Below are positions 1 through 6,683 of a stretch of DNA of 18,902 nt, in pieces; position 1 is the first letter of the stretch, and the number at the start of each line of letters is the position of its first letter. The translations under genes and the position numbers were made by a program. This stretch comes from Ruminococcus flavefaciens (GTDB taxonomy: Bacteria; Bacillota; Clostridia; Oscillospirales; Ruminococcaceae): assembly GCA_902792495.1 (NCBI GenBank), contig CADBAC010000039.1, forward strand, positions 1 to 18,902, in the 5' to 3' direction. The notes under the pieces are model-generated. The model searched no databases, had not been told where the DNA came from, and saw nothing but the letters and a program-made list of their open reading frames with translations.

Positions 1-800
1 GCGATATCCGTGTAACCCGAGAAGTCGGCGTAAACCTGTAGCGAATAAGCGAAAAGGGCAATCAGGTTTTCAAGGCCGGTAAAGAGGAGCGGCGTATCGA
101 AAAGCCTGATATCGTCTGCTCCACGGATGATTATATCCGATATTTTCGGCGCTATGTAGGCTCTTATGGAGCGCTCGAAGCAGAACTTCAGGTAGTCATT
201 GCGCTGTTCCGCAGGGATATCGCAGATGATGATACCCTCATACTTTTCTATCAGTTCACGCACCTTGTCCTCGGGTTCGCTGATACTTACCGATTCGCAT
301 ATCATGTACTTGTCCACTCGCTGACTCATTTTCATGACAAGAGCCGCCGCCTGCTTGCTTCCGTAGATTATTACCAGCTTTCTCGGCGGATAGATCAGGA
401 AGTAAATCTTACCAGTCAGCAGTGTCCATATGGCAATAACTCCGAAGTGGACGAATGTCATCTGCAATATAGGCGAGACTTTCATGAAGTCACGGCCGAT
501 AAGACTGATGAGGAAATAACTCACCGTATTTACGCAGACCATTGATATCATCTGCGAATAGAGCATATCCGTCTTTTTCAGATAGCCCAGTTTAAAGCCG
601 CCGTATGCCTTGAAGAAAAGCCATATCAGCAGACAGTAGATGGCGATAAGTGTCCAGTTTCCTCGTCTGTAATACGGAAGAACGATGGCCTGACTGTAGT
701 TTTCGTACCACACATAGGCGAATATGCCTGTCAGTATCCCCATCAGCACCAGTGCCGAAGCAAAGGTGATAAGTCTTTTATATCTGTCTCTTTTACTCAT
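1..800 (-). CDS. Sugar transferase N-terminal region fused in frame to an MBOAT-like segment (runs off the window)
   Basis: Open from ATG at 800 to the window edge, 266 codons, no stop. Residues 1-238 look like the N-terminal part of a polyprenyl-phosphate glycosylphosphotransferase (WcaJ/CpsE type). There are about four membrane segments (near 8-28, 45-63, 80-100 and 105-125), then a nucleotide-fold-like domain with KLVIIYGSKQAA and EGIIICDIPAE, ending in the typical IIIRGADDIRLFDTPLL. The catalytic bacterial sugar transferase domain should follow. Instead, from about residue 240 the frame reads FTGLENLIALFAYSLQVY then ADFSGYTDIA, which is the signature region of MBOAT acyltransferases (AlgI/DltB type). 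The junction is near bases 80-86. It is either a real fusion or an assembly chimera at a contig end. The start follows an in-frame stop and has only a weak Shine-Dalgarno. Exopolysaccharide priming is the likely role of the first part. Confidence 0.75.
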   Translation of the reverse strand, partial: MSKRDRYKRLITFASALVLMGILTGIFAYVWYENYSQAIVLPYYRRGNWTLIAIYCLLIWLFFKAYGGFKLGYLKKTDMLYSQMISMVCVNTVSYFLISLIGRDFMKVSPILQMTFVHFGVIAIWTLLTGKIYFLIYPPRKLVIIYGSKQAAALVMKMSQRVDKYMICESVSISEPEDKVRELIEKYEGIIICDIPAEQRNDYLKFCFERSIRAYIAPKISDIIIRGADDIRLFDTPLLFTGLENLIALFAYSLQVYADFSGYTDI

Positions 801-991
801 ATCATTATTATCGGGCGACCAAATATGGTCTGATTCCTTTTATTATCATTGCTTCACATTTTTACTGCCGCCCATATGTACCGAAACCGAGAAGATACCT
901 GCCTCGTTTTACAAAAACCTGCCATAAAATACAGCATAATGCACAGTTTTTCCCATACGCAGATTCTGACAGGATATCCTTCACGGTGTGG

Positions 992-1456
992 TTATAATAT
1001 AGATGTGTAGTCTTCGGACTTGCCGTCTTTCCTTCTCATTCCGAGAACTGAAAGTACCACGGCCGCCGTGACGGGAATGACGCAGGGGATAAGTCTGCGC
1101 TTATACATACTGCTTATCCGTTCAATTTCAAAGTTGCTCGACCAGCCCCTGATATCGGCATAATGGCAAAGATTGTTAAGCATGACCATGCAGATGATAA
1201 ATCCCAGAGCTAAAAAAATGACCGACAGTATATTTTTCGCTTTTTTCCGGCTTCCGCACATTACAGTTCCTGCCGTCATAAGCAGTGCGGACACTATAAA
1301 ATACACCCCTGTCAGGGTCAGAAATTTGCCGTATGAGGCATGATTGTATAAAAGTCCAAGTCCTGTCATAACAGGCATAAAAAGGCAGTATACCGCCGAA
1401 AGCAGCAGTATCGCCGCTTTCAGGAGATGTACCGCTTTAACGGTTGATTTTCTCAT
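992..1456 (-). CDS. Small multi-pass membrane protein of unknown function
   Basis: 154 aa. I do not recognise a family. Four hydrophobic segments are visible, at about residues 10-33, 44-66, 76-96 and 120-138. Between the third and fourth is a polar stretch (HYADIRGWSSNFEIERISSMYKRR split by charged residues) probably exposed on one side. The C-terminal tail is charged. The start is supported by GGAG with a 7-8 base spacer. It is divergent from spoIVB with 89 bases between the two starts, so the genes may share a control region, but no functional link is evident. The protein is expected to be integral to the cytoplasmic membrane. Confidence 0.7.
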   Translation of the reverse strand: MRKSTVKAVHLLKAAILLLSAVYCLFMPVMTGLGLLYNHASYGKFLTLTGVYFIVSALLMTAGTVMCGSRKKAKNILSVIFLALGFIICMVMLNNLCHYADIRGWSSNFEIERISSMYKRRLIPCVIPVTAAVVLSVLGMRRKDGKSEDYTSIL

Positions 1457-1508
1457 TTATGTCTCCGATTTTCATTTATAATTTTCAGCTGTGTGATAAT
1501 AATAGTAT

Positions 1509-1529
1509 TGTTCACCCTGCAAGTGAACA
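1509..1529. promoter_or_regulatory. 7-bp inverted repeat before spoIVB
   Basis: TGTTCAC and GTGAACA are separated by 7 bases and end 2 bases before the spoIVB Shine-Dalgarno. It could be an operator or a leader hairpin. No sporulation sigma promoter was identified with confidence. Confidence 0.4.
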
Positions 1530-1545
1530 CGAAAGGAATGACTTG

Positions 1546-2772
1546 ATGCATATCAGAAAAATTATGACAAAAACCGCCGCAGCTCTATTATCTGCGGCTC
1601 TTGCGGGATTATTCACCACCGCAGGCTATTATTCGGCAAGGCTCCCCGATTCGCTGACTTCCTCTTTCGGTGAGGAACTGAAAATAGCCCAATATCCCGA
1701 AATAAAGCTTTGCTTTGGAAATGTGGGCGGCGATGACACTGCTACCCTTTCCCTTTTCGGGGCGATACCCGTCAAGAACATCGAAGTCAGACAGGCCGAT
1801 GCTCCCGTATTCTTAGCAGGCGGAAGTCCCTTCGGGATAAAGCTTCTCATGGAAGGAGTAATGGTCACAGGTCTGGGCGATGTAAAGACCGAAAGCGGTA
1901 ACGCAGTCTGCCCTGCCGCTGACGCAGGCCTGAAAACAGGGGATATCGTATGTTCTGCCAACGGAAAGCCGCTCACATCTAACCTCCAGCTGCAAGCCAT
2001 AATCACAAGAAGCGGCGGCAGTCCCATACCTTTGTCGGTACAGCGTGACGGCGACAGCTTCGACACAGTGCTGAAGCCCGTATATTCGGACAAAACCGAA
2101 CGCTGGACAGGCGGTATGTGGGTGCGTGACAGCATCGCAGGCATAGGAACGATGACCTTCATTGACAAGTCCACAGGCCGTTTTGCAGGTCTGGGACATC
2201 CTATATGCGATTCCGACACAGGCGGCATGGTCCCACTTCACAGCGGCGAGGCCGTACCTGTTGATATCACCGACACCAAGCGTGGCGGCCGTGGTATCCC
2301 CGGCGAACTTCACGGCCGTTTCAATTCGGGCGGAAGCTTCGGAACTCTCGACACAAACACCGACTGCGGCATCTTCGGACAGCTGAGTGACGGATCTATT
2401 GAGCGCTTCGCAGCGGACGGCGAGGAATTCCGCCTCGGCTACCGTCAGGATATAAGCATAGGCGAGGCTCAGGTCTACACCACCGTAAGCGGCGATAAAC
2501 CGCAGAAATACGATATTCTCATCGAGAAGATAGACTACAATTCCGAGGATGCATCCAAGAATATGATGATAAAGATAACCGATCCTCAGCTTCTTGAAGC
2601 GTCGGGCGGCATAGTTCAGGGAATGAGCGGAAGTCCCATAATACAGAACGGCAGACTCATAGGCGCTGTGACTCACGTATTCGTAGCCGATCCATCCCGT
2701 GGATTTGCTGTATTCGCCGAAAATATGGCTCAGCACATCAATGAATGTGAATACGGCACAGAAGACAAATGA
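1546..2772 (+). CDS. spoIVB: SpoIVB family serine peptidase (S55), sporulation signalling protease
   Basis: 408 aa. In Bacillus, SpoIVB is secreted by the forespore into the intermembrane space and cleaves SpoIVFA, releasing activation of pro-sigma-K. An N-terminal signal anchor is visible (about residues 8-27). A PDZ domain follows at about 100-180 (GLKTGDIVCSANGKPL). The S55 domain has WTGGMWVRDSIAGIGTMTF, then FAGLGHPI with His218, and GIVQGMSGSPI with Ser361; Asp346 lies 15 residues before the serine. This spacing fits the catalytic residues I recall for Bacillus SpoIVB. The frame is open upstream to 1444, but ATG 1546 is chosen because AAAGGA at 1532-1537 sits 8 bases before it and the mature family start fits. 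A 7-bp inverted repeat (1509-1529) lies just before the ribosome site. spo0A is not adjacent within this window. Confidence 0.93.
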   Translation: MHIRKIMTKTAAALLSAALAGLFTTAGYYSARLPDSLTSSFGEELKIAQYPEIKLCFGNVGGDDTATLSLFGAIPVKNIEVRQADAPVFLAGGSPFGIKLLMEGVMVTGLGDVKTESGNAVCPAADAGLKTGDIVCSANGKPLTSNLQLQAIITRSGGSPIPLSVQRDGDSFDTVLKPVYSDKTERWTGGMWVRDSIAGIGTMTFIDKSTGRFAGLGHPICDSDTGGMVPLHSGEAVPVDITDTKRGGRGIPGELHGRFNSGGSFGTLDTNTDCGIFGQLSDGSIERFAADGEEFRLGYRQDISIGEAQVYTTVSGDKPQKYDILIEKIDYNSEDASKNMMIKITDPQLLEASGGIVQGMSGSPIIQNGRLIGAVTHVFVADPSRGFAVFAENMAQHINECEYGTEDK

Positions 2773-2809
2773 CCGACAGTCAATCAGTGGCATCCCTATA
2801 AAACAAAAC

Positions 2810-2831
2810 GGGCGTTACAACTGTAACGCCC
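2810..2831. terminator. Bidirectional intrinsic terminator between spoIVB and ptsH
   Basis: Perfect 10-bp stem (GGGCGTTACA / TGTAACGCCC) with a 2-base centre, lying between the two convergent genes. Read on the minus strand it is followed by GTTTTGTTTTAT, a good T-rich tail for ptsH. On the plus strand the tail TTGAGTTTGTTC is weaker. Confidence 0.85.
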
Positions 2832-2851
2832 TTGAGTTTGTTCGTTGGTAA

Positions 2852-3124
2852 TTATCTGTTTTCTTCACTGAAACCGCTGTCAACGAGATCGATAAGAGCG
2901 TCTACAGCAGCCTTTTCATCAGCGCCGTCTGCGATAACCTTGATGGTAGTACCGCCTACGATACCGAGTGAAAGAATACCTAGTAAGCTCTTAGCGTTTA
3001 CTCTGCGCTCTTCCTTTTCGATCCAGATAGATGCCTTGAATTCGTTAGCCTTCTGGATAAAGAAGGTTGCAGGTCTTGCGTGAAGTCCAACCTGGTTCTT
3101 AACTGTTACTTCTCTGACAAACAT
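2852..3124 (-). CDS. ptsH: Phosphocarrier protein HPr of the phosphotransferase system
   Basis: 90 aa, normal HPr size. HPr takes phosphate from enzyme I on its active histidine and passes it to sugar-specific EIIA proteins in the cytoplasm. The active site GLHARPA places His15 correctly. The second site AKSLLGILSLG has Ser46, the residue phosphorylated by HPr kinase in Firmicutes for carbon catabolite control, so this is HPr and not Crh (which lacks His15). The frame extends 25 codons upstream to 3199, but ATG 3124 is preceded by AGGAGAG with a 6-base spacer and gives the canonical start. The gene is monocistronic here: its own promoter lies at 3211-3239 and its terminator at 2810-2831. ptsI is not adjacent. 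Confidence 0.95.
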   Translation of the reverse strand: MFVREVTVKNQVGLHARPATFFIQKANEFKASIWIEKEERRVNAKSLLGILSLGIVGGTTIKVIADGADEKAAVDALIDLVDSGFSEENR

Positions 3125-3210
3125 ATACAACTCTCCTATTCTCTGATACGCCGCTGTTGTTTTTAGTTTTAGGTTCAGCGGTCGCTGCAAATATCTCACT
3201 TGCTGATATC

Positions 3211-3239
3211 ATTATACAATCAAATTTTTGCATAGTCAA
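3211..3239 (-). promoter_or_regulatory. Sigma-A promoter of ptsH
   Basis: On the minus strand TTGACT, 17-base spacer, TATAAT, five and six matches to consensus. The predicted start near 3204 gives an 80-base leader to the ptsH start codon. Confidence 0.8.
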
Positions 3240-3344
3240 TGGATTTTTTGTGAGAAAACATGATATTCCTTTAAATTCTACATTTAGATTAAATCGCAAG
3301 TTCATTTTTTTCTTTTGCTTGTTTATTATCACCACAAAAAAATG

Positions 3345-3372
3345 TTGACTATCATTGTCAATCTTATATAAT
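3345..3372 (+). promoter_or_regulatory. Orphan promoter-like sequence on the plus strand
   Basis: TTGACT, 16 bases, TATAAT. It points away from ptsH and into the 3' end of trmD on the antisense strand. No plus-strand gene follows, so it is either chance in AT-rich DNA or the start of an antisense or small RNA. Confidence 0.3.
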
Positions 3373-3518
3373 ATTCAACGTTTGATTATGTTTAATATAT
3401 CCAAACTAAATTTTAACACGTTCATTATTAGTTCATTATATGGCAACATTATTATTTTTTATACCTTTTTGCTCATATTTGCACATCATTTGAGAGGAGT
3501 TTTCAACTGACTGTATGG

Positions 3519-4238
3519 TCATTTTTTCTTCTTGACTTTAGGAGGATGCTCTGCCATATAGGTTTCATAGAGGTCAGGCCTTCGCTCTGCGGTTATCTCA
3601 AGGCTTTTCTCGTGCCTCCACTTTTCGATGTTGGCATGATGGCCCGAAAGAAGCACAGGCGGAACAGCCATATCCTCCCAGACTTCGGGGCGGGTATAGT
3701 GGGGATATTCGAGAAGTCCGCTGTAAATGCTCTCCTCCTCGAAGCAAACGTCATCGGAAAGAACTCCCTTGCACATTCTTGCTACGGAGTCCACCAGCAC
3801 CATTGCAGGAAGTTCGCCGCCGGTGAGGACATAGTCGCCGATGGATATCTCCTCATCCACGATCTTGTCGAGGATACGCTGATCCACGCCTTCATAGTGG
3901 CCGCAGATTATGAGGATATCCTCCATTTTTGACAGTTCCACGACTCTTTTCTGGTCGAGGACTTTTCCTTTGGGCGACATATATATTGTATGCGGTTTTG
4001 TGCCGAATTCTTCACAGACCGCCTTGTAACAATTGTAAATCGGCTCGCACTGCATGACCATGCCCATTCCGCCTCCGTAGGGAGTATCGTCCACACGGCG
4101 GTGCTTATCGAGGGTATATTCACGTATCTGTCGGCAGTGTATCTGTATTTTCTCGGCTTTACGTGCTCTGCCGACGATACTTTCGCCCAGTACAGCCTCA
4201 CACATTTCGGGGAAAAGCGTAGCTATTTCGATTCTCAT
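3519..4238 (-). CDS. trmD: tRNA (guanine-N1-)-methyltransferase TrmD
   Basis: 239 aa, normal length. It methylates N1 of G37 next to the anticodon, using S-adenosylmethionine bound in a trefoil-knot SPOUT fold, and prevents +1 frameshifting. Visible motifs: DDTPYGGGMGMVMQ (51-63), CGHYEGVDQR (112-121), the knot region SIGDYVLTGGELPAMVLVDS (132-151), and LLEYPHYTRPEVW (175-187). By my recollection of the family, the position of the general base Asp169 is Glu here (EEESIYSGLL), a change I believe is common in Clostridia. The C-terminus ends in a lysine run. The start is supported by AAGGAAG 7 bases upstream. It follows rimM and a 90-aa gene on the same strand, but a pair of REP-like hairpins lies directly upstream. 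Confidence 0.95.
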   Translation of the reverse strand: MRIEIATLFPEMCEAVLGESIVGRARKAEKIQIHCRQIREYTLDKHRRVDDTPYGGGMGMVMQCEPIYNCYKAVCEEFGTKPHTIYMSPKGKVLDQKRVVELSKMEDILIICGHYEGVDQRILDKIVDEEISIGDYVLTGGELPAMVLVDSVARMCKGVLSDDVCFEEESIYSGLLEYPHYTRPEVWEDMAVPPVLLSGHHANIEKWRHEKSLEITAERRPDLYETYMAEHPPKVKKKK

Positions 4239-4281
4239 ATTTTCACTTCCTTATTAATGGTATATTTTACATCACATAAAT

Positions 4282-4304
4282 GGGCGGATGATATCCGCCC
4301 CTCA
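4282..4304 (-). repeat. REP-like hairpin, copy A
   Basis: GGGCGGAT, 3-base loop, ATCCGCCC: a perfect 8-bp stem. The foot reads CTCA where other copies have CTAC, so it is a degenerate member. The arm is the same type as copies C, F and H. Confidence 0.75.
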
Positions 4305-4324
4305 GCTTGTTTAAATCCTGTTTC

Positions 4325-4350
4325 GGGACGCCGAGGGCGGCCTCCCCTAC
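4325..4350 (-). repeat. REP-like hairpin, copy B
   Basis: Arms GGGACGCCG and CGGCCTCCC with one mismatch, 4-base loop, followed by CTAC (GTAG on the minus strand). It faces copy C across 28 bases. Confidence 0.75.
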
Positions 4351-4378
4351 AAAATTATTCACGCAGTATAACCGTATT

Positions 4379-4404
4379 GTAGGGGCGGACGCCCTCGTCC
4401 GCCC
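4379..4404 (+). repeat. REP-like hairpin, copy C
   Basis: GTAG followed directly by an 8-bp perfect stem GGGCGGAC / GTCCGCCC with a 6-base loop. With copy B it forms an inverted pair, like a BIME. Confidence 0.8.
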
Positions 4405-4434
4405 GATAATGCCACATTAAATCTGACTCCTACA

Positions 4435-4707
4435 TTATTTCATTTTCAACTTCTTGACGATCTTCACCACAGTAAAACCTATGAACAGCGCAATAAGCGC
4501 AAGCATGAAAATTCCCATAGCAATATTGCCGTCACTGAATGACTGTACAGCCACAAGAATGCAGACTCCTGCCAAAGCCGCATATACCGCAAAAAGAACT
4601 ATCCGAAGTATCCACCTTACAGGCTTCGGAACCCTGCTGTTCACGCTTCCTTCGATCATTCCTTCAAAGGCAAGCCCTACAAGTTCTTCAATTATTGCTT
4701 CGATCAT
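4435..4707 (-). CDS. Small two-pass membrane protein between rimM and trmD
   Basis: 90 aa, no family recognised. The N-terminus (MIEAIIEELVGLAFEGMIEG) is amphipathic and acidic. Two membrane segments lie at about 31-52 and 61-82, followed by a short lysine-rich tail (KIVKKLKMK), which suggests the C-terminus is cytoplasmic. It starts 12 bases after the rimM stop on the same strand, so it is probably translated from the rimM transcript. The ribosome site is weak (GAGAG about 9 bases upstream). The usual neighbours of rimM and trmD are rpsP, a KH-domain protein and rplS; this gene is none of those. Confidence 0.65.
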   Translation of the reverse strand: MIEAIIEELVGLAFEGMIEGSVNSRVPKPVRWILRIVLFAVYAALAGVCILVAVQSFSDGNIAMGIFMLALIALFIGFTVVKIVKKLKMK

Positions 4708-4719
4708 TGTTCATATCTC

Positions 4720-5223
4720 TCAGTCAAAAAGCCCATCCAGAGGCCGTATAGTCATAAGGTTGTTGTCGATATCGGTGGAAACCACCACATCAGCGATCGC
4801 AGGTATGAGGTACTCTCTGTCCTCGCCCTTTATGACGTAAACATCGTTTGCGCCTGTTTCAAGGACATCCGCTATCTTTCCGTAGACCTTGTCCGTATCA
4901 GCGTCACGTACTTCAAGGCCTATGAGATCCTGTATGAAGTATGTGTCATCGTCCAGTTCAAGGTCGTCACGGTGCATATACAGCACCTTGTTTCTCAGCT
5001 TTTCAGCGGCTTCGGGAGTATCGACTCCCTCTATCTTTGCGATGACTGTATTCTTGAACACACGGGAACGGGTAATAATTACCTCGTCCTTGTTCTTTCC
5101 TATGAAAAGCCTGTCGAACTCCGCAAGAAGCTCGGGGCTGTCGGTATATGGCATTATCTTCACTTCTCCACGTATGCCGTGAGTAGTGACAATTTTTCCT
5201 GCTTCCAGGTATTCTTTCTTCAT
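4720..5223 (-). CDS. rimM: Ribosome maturation factor RimM
   Basis: 167 aa, typical size. RimM binds ribosomal protein S19 and helps 16S rRNA processing and assembly of the 30S head. The N-terminal domain opens with EAGKIVTTHGIRGEVKI, the family hallmark. The C-terminal PRC-barrel domain is seen from about residue 88: YFIQDLIGLEVRDAD, GKIADVLETGANDVYVI, and EYLIPAIADVV. The frame is open to an upstream ATG at 5247, but that would overlap the preceding gene; ATG 5223 has AAAGGA 5 bases upstream and gives the usual start. It lies 10 bases after the stop of the anchored protein gene at 5234, so the two are probably one operon, with the 90-aa gene and trmD downstream. Confidence 0.95.
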   Translation of the reverse strand: MKKEYLEAGKIVTTHGIRGEVKIMPYTDSPELLAEFDRLFIGKNKDEVIITRSRVFKNTVIAKIEGVDTPEAAEKLRNKVLYMHRDDLELDDDTYFIQDLIGLEVRDADTDKVYGKIADVLETGANDVYVIKGEDREYLIPAIADVVVSTDIDNNLMTIRPLDGLFD

Positions 5224-5233
5224 TTTATTCCTT

Positions 5234-5983
5234 TCATCTTTCAGCAAGCTTTGCTGAATTCACTATCTGATATATGAGCTGTTCATCGGTGCTGCTTATC
5301 TTTACAACATGGTAATCGTTGAGGTCAGCCTTGTCATAAAGCACCAGATCATACCAATAGCGCTGATCCTCACAGCCGATGCCGTTAAAGTCCAGAAATC
5401 CCACAGCACCGTCTGTTTCAAAGTCCCACGCCTGTTCGTAATAACAAAACGCTTGTTTATCGGTTGCCAGTCTGACAGCGCTGACGAAAACTCCGCCGCC
5501 TCTCGTCCTGACATCATCGAAGGTGAAGTTGCGAATTGCCGATGAAACGGCGTAATTGTTCTTTTCGGTTTCCTTATTCAGAGCGGAACTTTCTCTTTTC
5601 CACTGTTCAGCGCCGATAAAATCATAGGGCATATAAAGGGCCTGTGCACCAGATGAGGATGCAAGCGGTTCAAGAATATTCACAGTAAGGCCGTCGCTTT
5701 CAAATATATGGTATCCCGACTTATTTTTGTCCTCGTCCCTTCTTGCGGCATTTTCGGGCAGACGCAGAGAAATGCCGTACATAGCCGTTTCCTTGAAGCT
5801 GTCGGGAGTTTTCACGTCATAATGCTCATAAGAGGAAGTCTTACTGTCCATATTTGAGAAATTCCCCAGTTTGTCCGAATTCACCACAAGTTCTGCCATG
5901 CTCTTCGGAAAAGCGATGAAAGCGCCGATCACCGCCAAAATAAGGACTGCCAATGTGATAAATACGACCTTTACTGTTTTCAT
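5234..5983 (-). CDS. Membrane-anchored extracytoplasmic protein of unknown function
   Basis: 249 aa. An N-terminal hydrophobic segment (residues 5-25, after MKTVK) has no lipobox or obvious signal-peptidase site, so it probably acts as a membrane anchor with the rest outside the cell. The body is mixed alpha/beta in character and rich in aromatic residues (YHIFESDGLTVNILEPL, QAFCYYEQAWDFETDG, RYWYDLVLYDKADLNDYHV). I do not recognise the family. AGGAG lies 7 bases before the ATG. It is the first gene of the rimM block, ending 10 bases before rimM, but nothing in its sequence suggests a ribosomal role. Confidence 0.7.
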   Translation of the reverse strand: MKTVKVVFITLAVLILAVIGAFIAFPKSMAELVVNSDKLGNFSNMDSKTSSYEHYDVKTPDSFKETAMYGISLRLPENAARRDEDKNKSGYHIFESDGLTVNILEPLASSSGAQALYMPYDFIGAEQWKRESSALNKETEKNNYAVSSAIRNFTFDDVRTRGGGVFVSAVRLATDKQAFCYYEQAWDFETDGAVGFLDFNGIGCEDQRYWYDLVLYDKADLNDYHVVKISSTDEQLIYQIVNSAKLAER

Positions 5984-6023
5984 AATGTTACTCCTGTTCT
6001 GTGCGCCCGATACATTCGCACCT

Positions 6024-6052
6024 ATAGTATTACACTATGATGATAACACCAA
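6024..6052 (-). promoter_or_regulatory. Possible promoter of the rimM block
   Basis: Minus strand TTGGTG, 17 bases, TACTAT, about 40 bases upstream of the 5983 start. Only four of six bases match in each box. Confidence 0.3.
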
Positions 6053-6243
6053 AACATAAAGAATTTCTTAAATCCTGTAAATACGAACAAATTATTAAAA
6101 ATGTGCATGGTTTGCAAGTTTTTCTAAGGCCCTTATATATTTTTATTTTTCTACGCAAAGAGTAGTAAAAAGCCTGCAACTATGCACAGCCCTGCACATC
6201 TACGGTATATAGGCAAATAGCACGTTTTTGCATAAATACTATT

Positions 6244-6269
6244 GTAGGGAACGCCGCCCACGGCGTTCC
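6244..6269 (+). repeat. REP-like hairpin, copy D
   Basis: GTAG followed by a perfect 9-bp stem GGAACGCCG / CGGCGTTCC with loop CCCA. The arm is the same type as copy E, which is inverted relative to it about 100 bases away. Confidence 0.8.
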
Positions 6270-6367
6270 ACGGTTAACGCATCAAATTACATATTCACAT
6301 TTATTAAATGAACGCTTTGTGTGTCAATTTCATTTATCAGATACGACATTATTGTACTGTTCAGCAT

Positions 6368-6423
6368 GGAACGCCGAGGGTGACTCCCTGCTGTGCAGGA
6401 AGATGTTCGGAGGCGTTCCCTAC
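6368..6423 (-). repeat. REP-like element, copy E, with an expanded loop
   Basis: Outer 8-bp stem GGAACGCC / GGCGTTCC, then CTAC. The 36-base interior can form a smaller hairpin (CCTGC TGT GCAGG). On the minus strand the GTAG foot supplies the TAG stop codon of the 64-aa gene. Confidence 0.7.
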
Positions 6424-6614
6424 TTTTTCAGCTTCAGTCCCAAAAATTTGATAATACAGCCAATAGCGGCAACTATTATAAATAATTTAAGTATATACAC
6501 AAGAAGTACAATTATAGGTGCAGCAACGGCTGCAAATATCTTTGATACAATCGTCCAGAGTATAAATGCAACTATAATAGTTGCGGCTATATTCAGTATT
6601 TTCTGTCCATTCAT
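6420..6614 (-). CDS. 64-aa hydrophobic membrane protein
   Basis: Small protein with two long hydrophobic segments (about residues 7-30 and 33-56) and a basic tail GLKLKK. No family recognised. Translation is well supported: GGAGG lies 7 bases before the ATG. The TAG stop is formed by the GTAG foot of REP-like copy E, so the original C-terminus may have been altered by insertion of the repeat. It may be expressed from the purB transcript, whose stop is 211 bases upstream, because no strong promoter was seen between them. Confidence 0.6.
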   Translation of the reverse strand: MNGQKILNIAATIIVAFILWTIVSKIFAAVAAPIIVLLVYILKLFIIVAAIGCIIKFLGLKLKK

Positions 6615-6635
6615 GATAATACCTCCACTACATTA

Positions 6636-6651
6636 TTGAAGTTTGCTTCAA
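6636..6651. other. Short hairpin upstream of the 64-aa gene
   Basis: TTGAAG, loop TTTG, CTTCAA: a perfect 6-bp stem just upstream of the Shine-Dalgarno. No T tract, role unknown. Confidence 0.4.
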
Positions 6652-6660
6652 ATCTGACGG

Positions 6661-6683
6661 TGGCGGATAATATCCGCCCCTAC
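6661..6683 (-). repeat. REP-like hairpin, copy F
   Basis: GGCGGAT, 3-base loop, ATCCGCC followed by C and CTAC. Same arm type as copies A, C and H. A 7-bp tandem repeat starts at the very next base. Confidence 0.8.

Larger units (their letters stand above)
3125..3518. other. AT-rich spacer between trmD and ptsH
   Basis: 394 bases without a credible gene. It holds the ptsH promoter and an unassigned plus-strand promoter-like sequence at 3345-3372. I see no clear terminator hairpin behind trmD. The inverted repeat TTGAC / GTCAA at 3345-3361 is the only other structure. Confidence 0.6.
5984..6419. other. Spacer with two REP-like hairpins
   Basis: 436 bases between the anchored protein gene and the 64-aa gene. 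It contains the weak promoter candidate at 6024-6052, AT-rich sequence without other structure from 6060 to 6240, and the inverted REP-like pair D and E. No gene is supported. Confidence 0.6.

Noticed and set aside
724..927. Plus-strand 67-codon frame across the start of the sugar transferase
   Set aside because: Overlaps the opposite-strand gene, has no Shine-Dalgarno and a low-complexity hydrophobic product.
1477..1482. TATAAT box upstream of spoIVB
   Set aside because: No -35 box at a suitable distance; spoIVB is normally read by a forespore sigma factor, whose boxes I could not recognise here.
1444..1545. Upstream start for spoIVB at ATG 1444
   Set aside because: It would overlap the divergent gene start and precede the signal anchor by 34 unrelated residues; ATG 1546 has the ribosome site.
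1629..2793. Long minus-strand open frames opposite spoIVB
   Set aside because: They lie entirely opposite a gene with clear catalytic motifs, lack a ribosome site and show no recognisable domain.
3125..3199. 25-residue N-terminal extension of HPr
   Set aside because: ATG 3124 has a strong ribosome site and gives His15 and Ser46 their standard numbers; the promoter start near 3204 also leaves no ribosome site for the upstream ATG.
6384..6400. Separate small RNA hairpin inside REP-like copy E
   Set aside because: It is the interior of the expanded repeat, with no promoter of its own.
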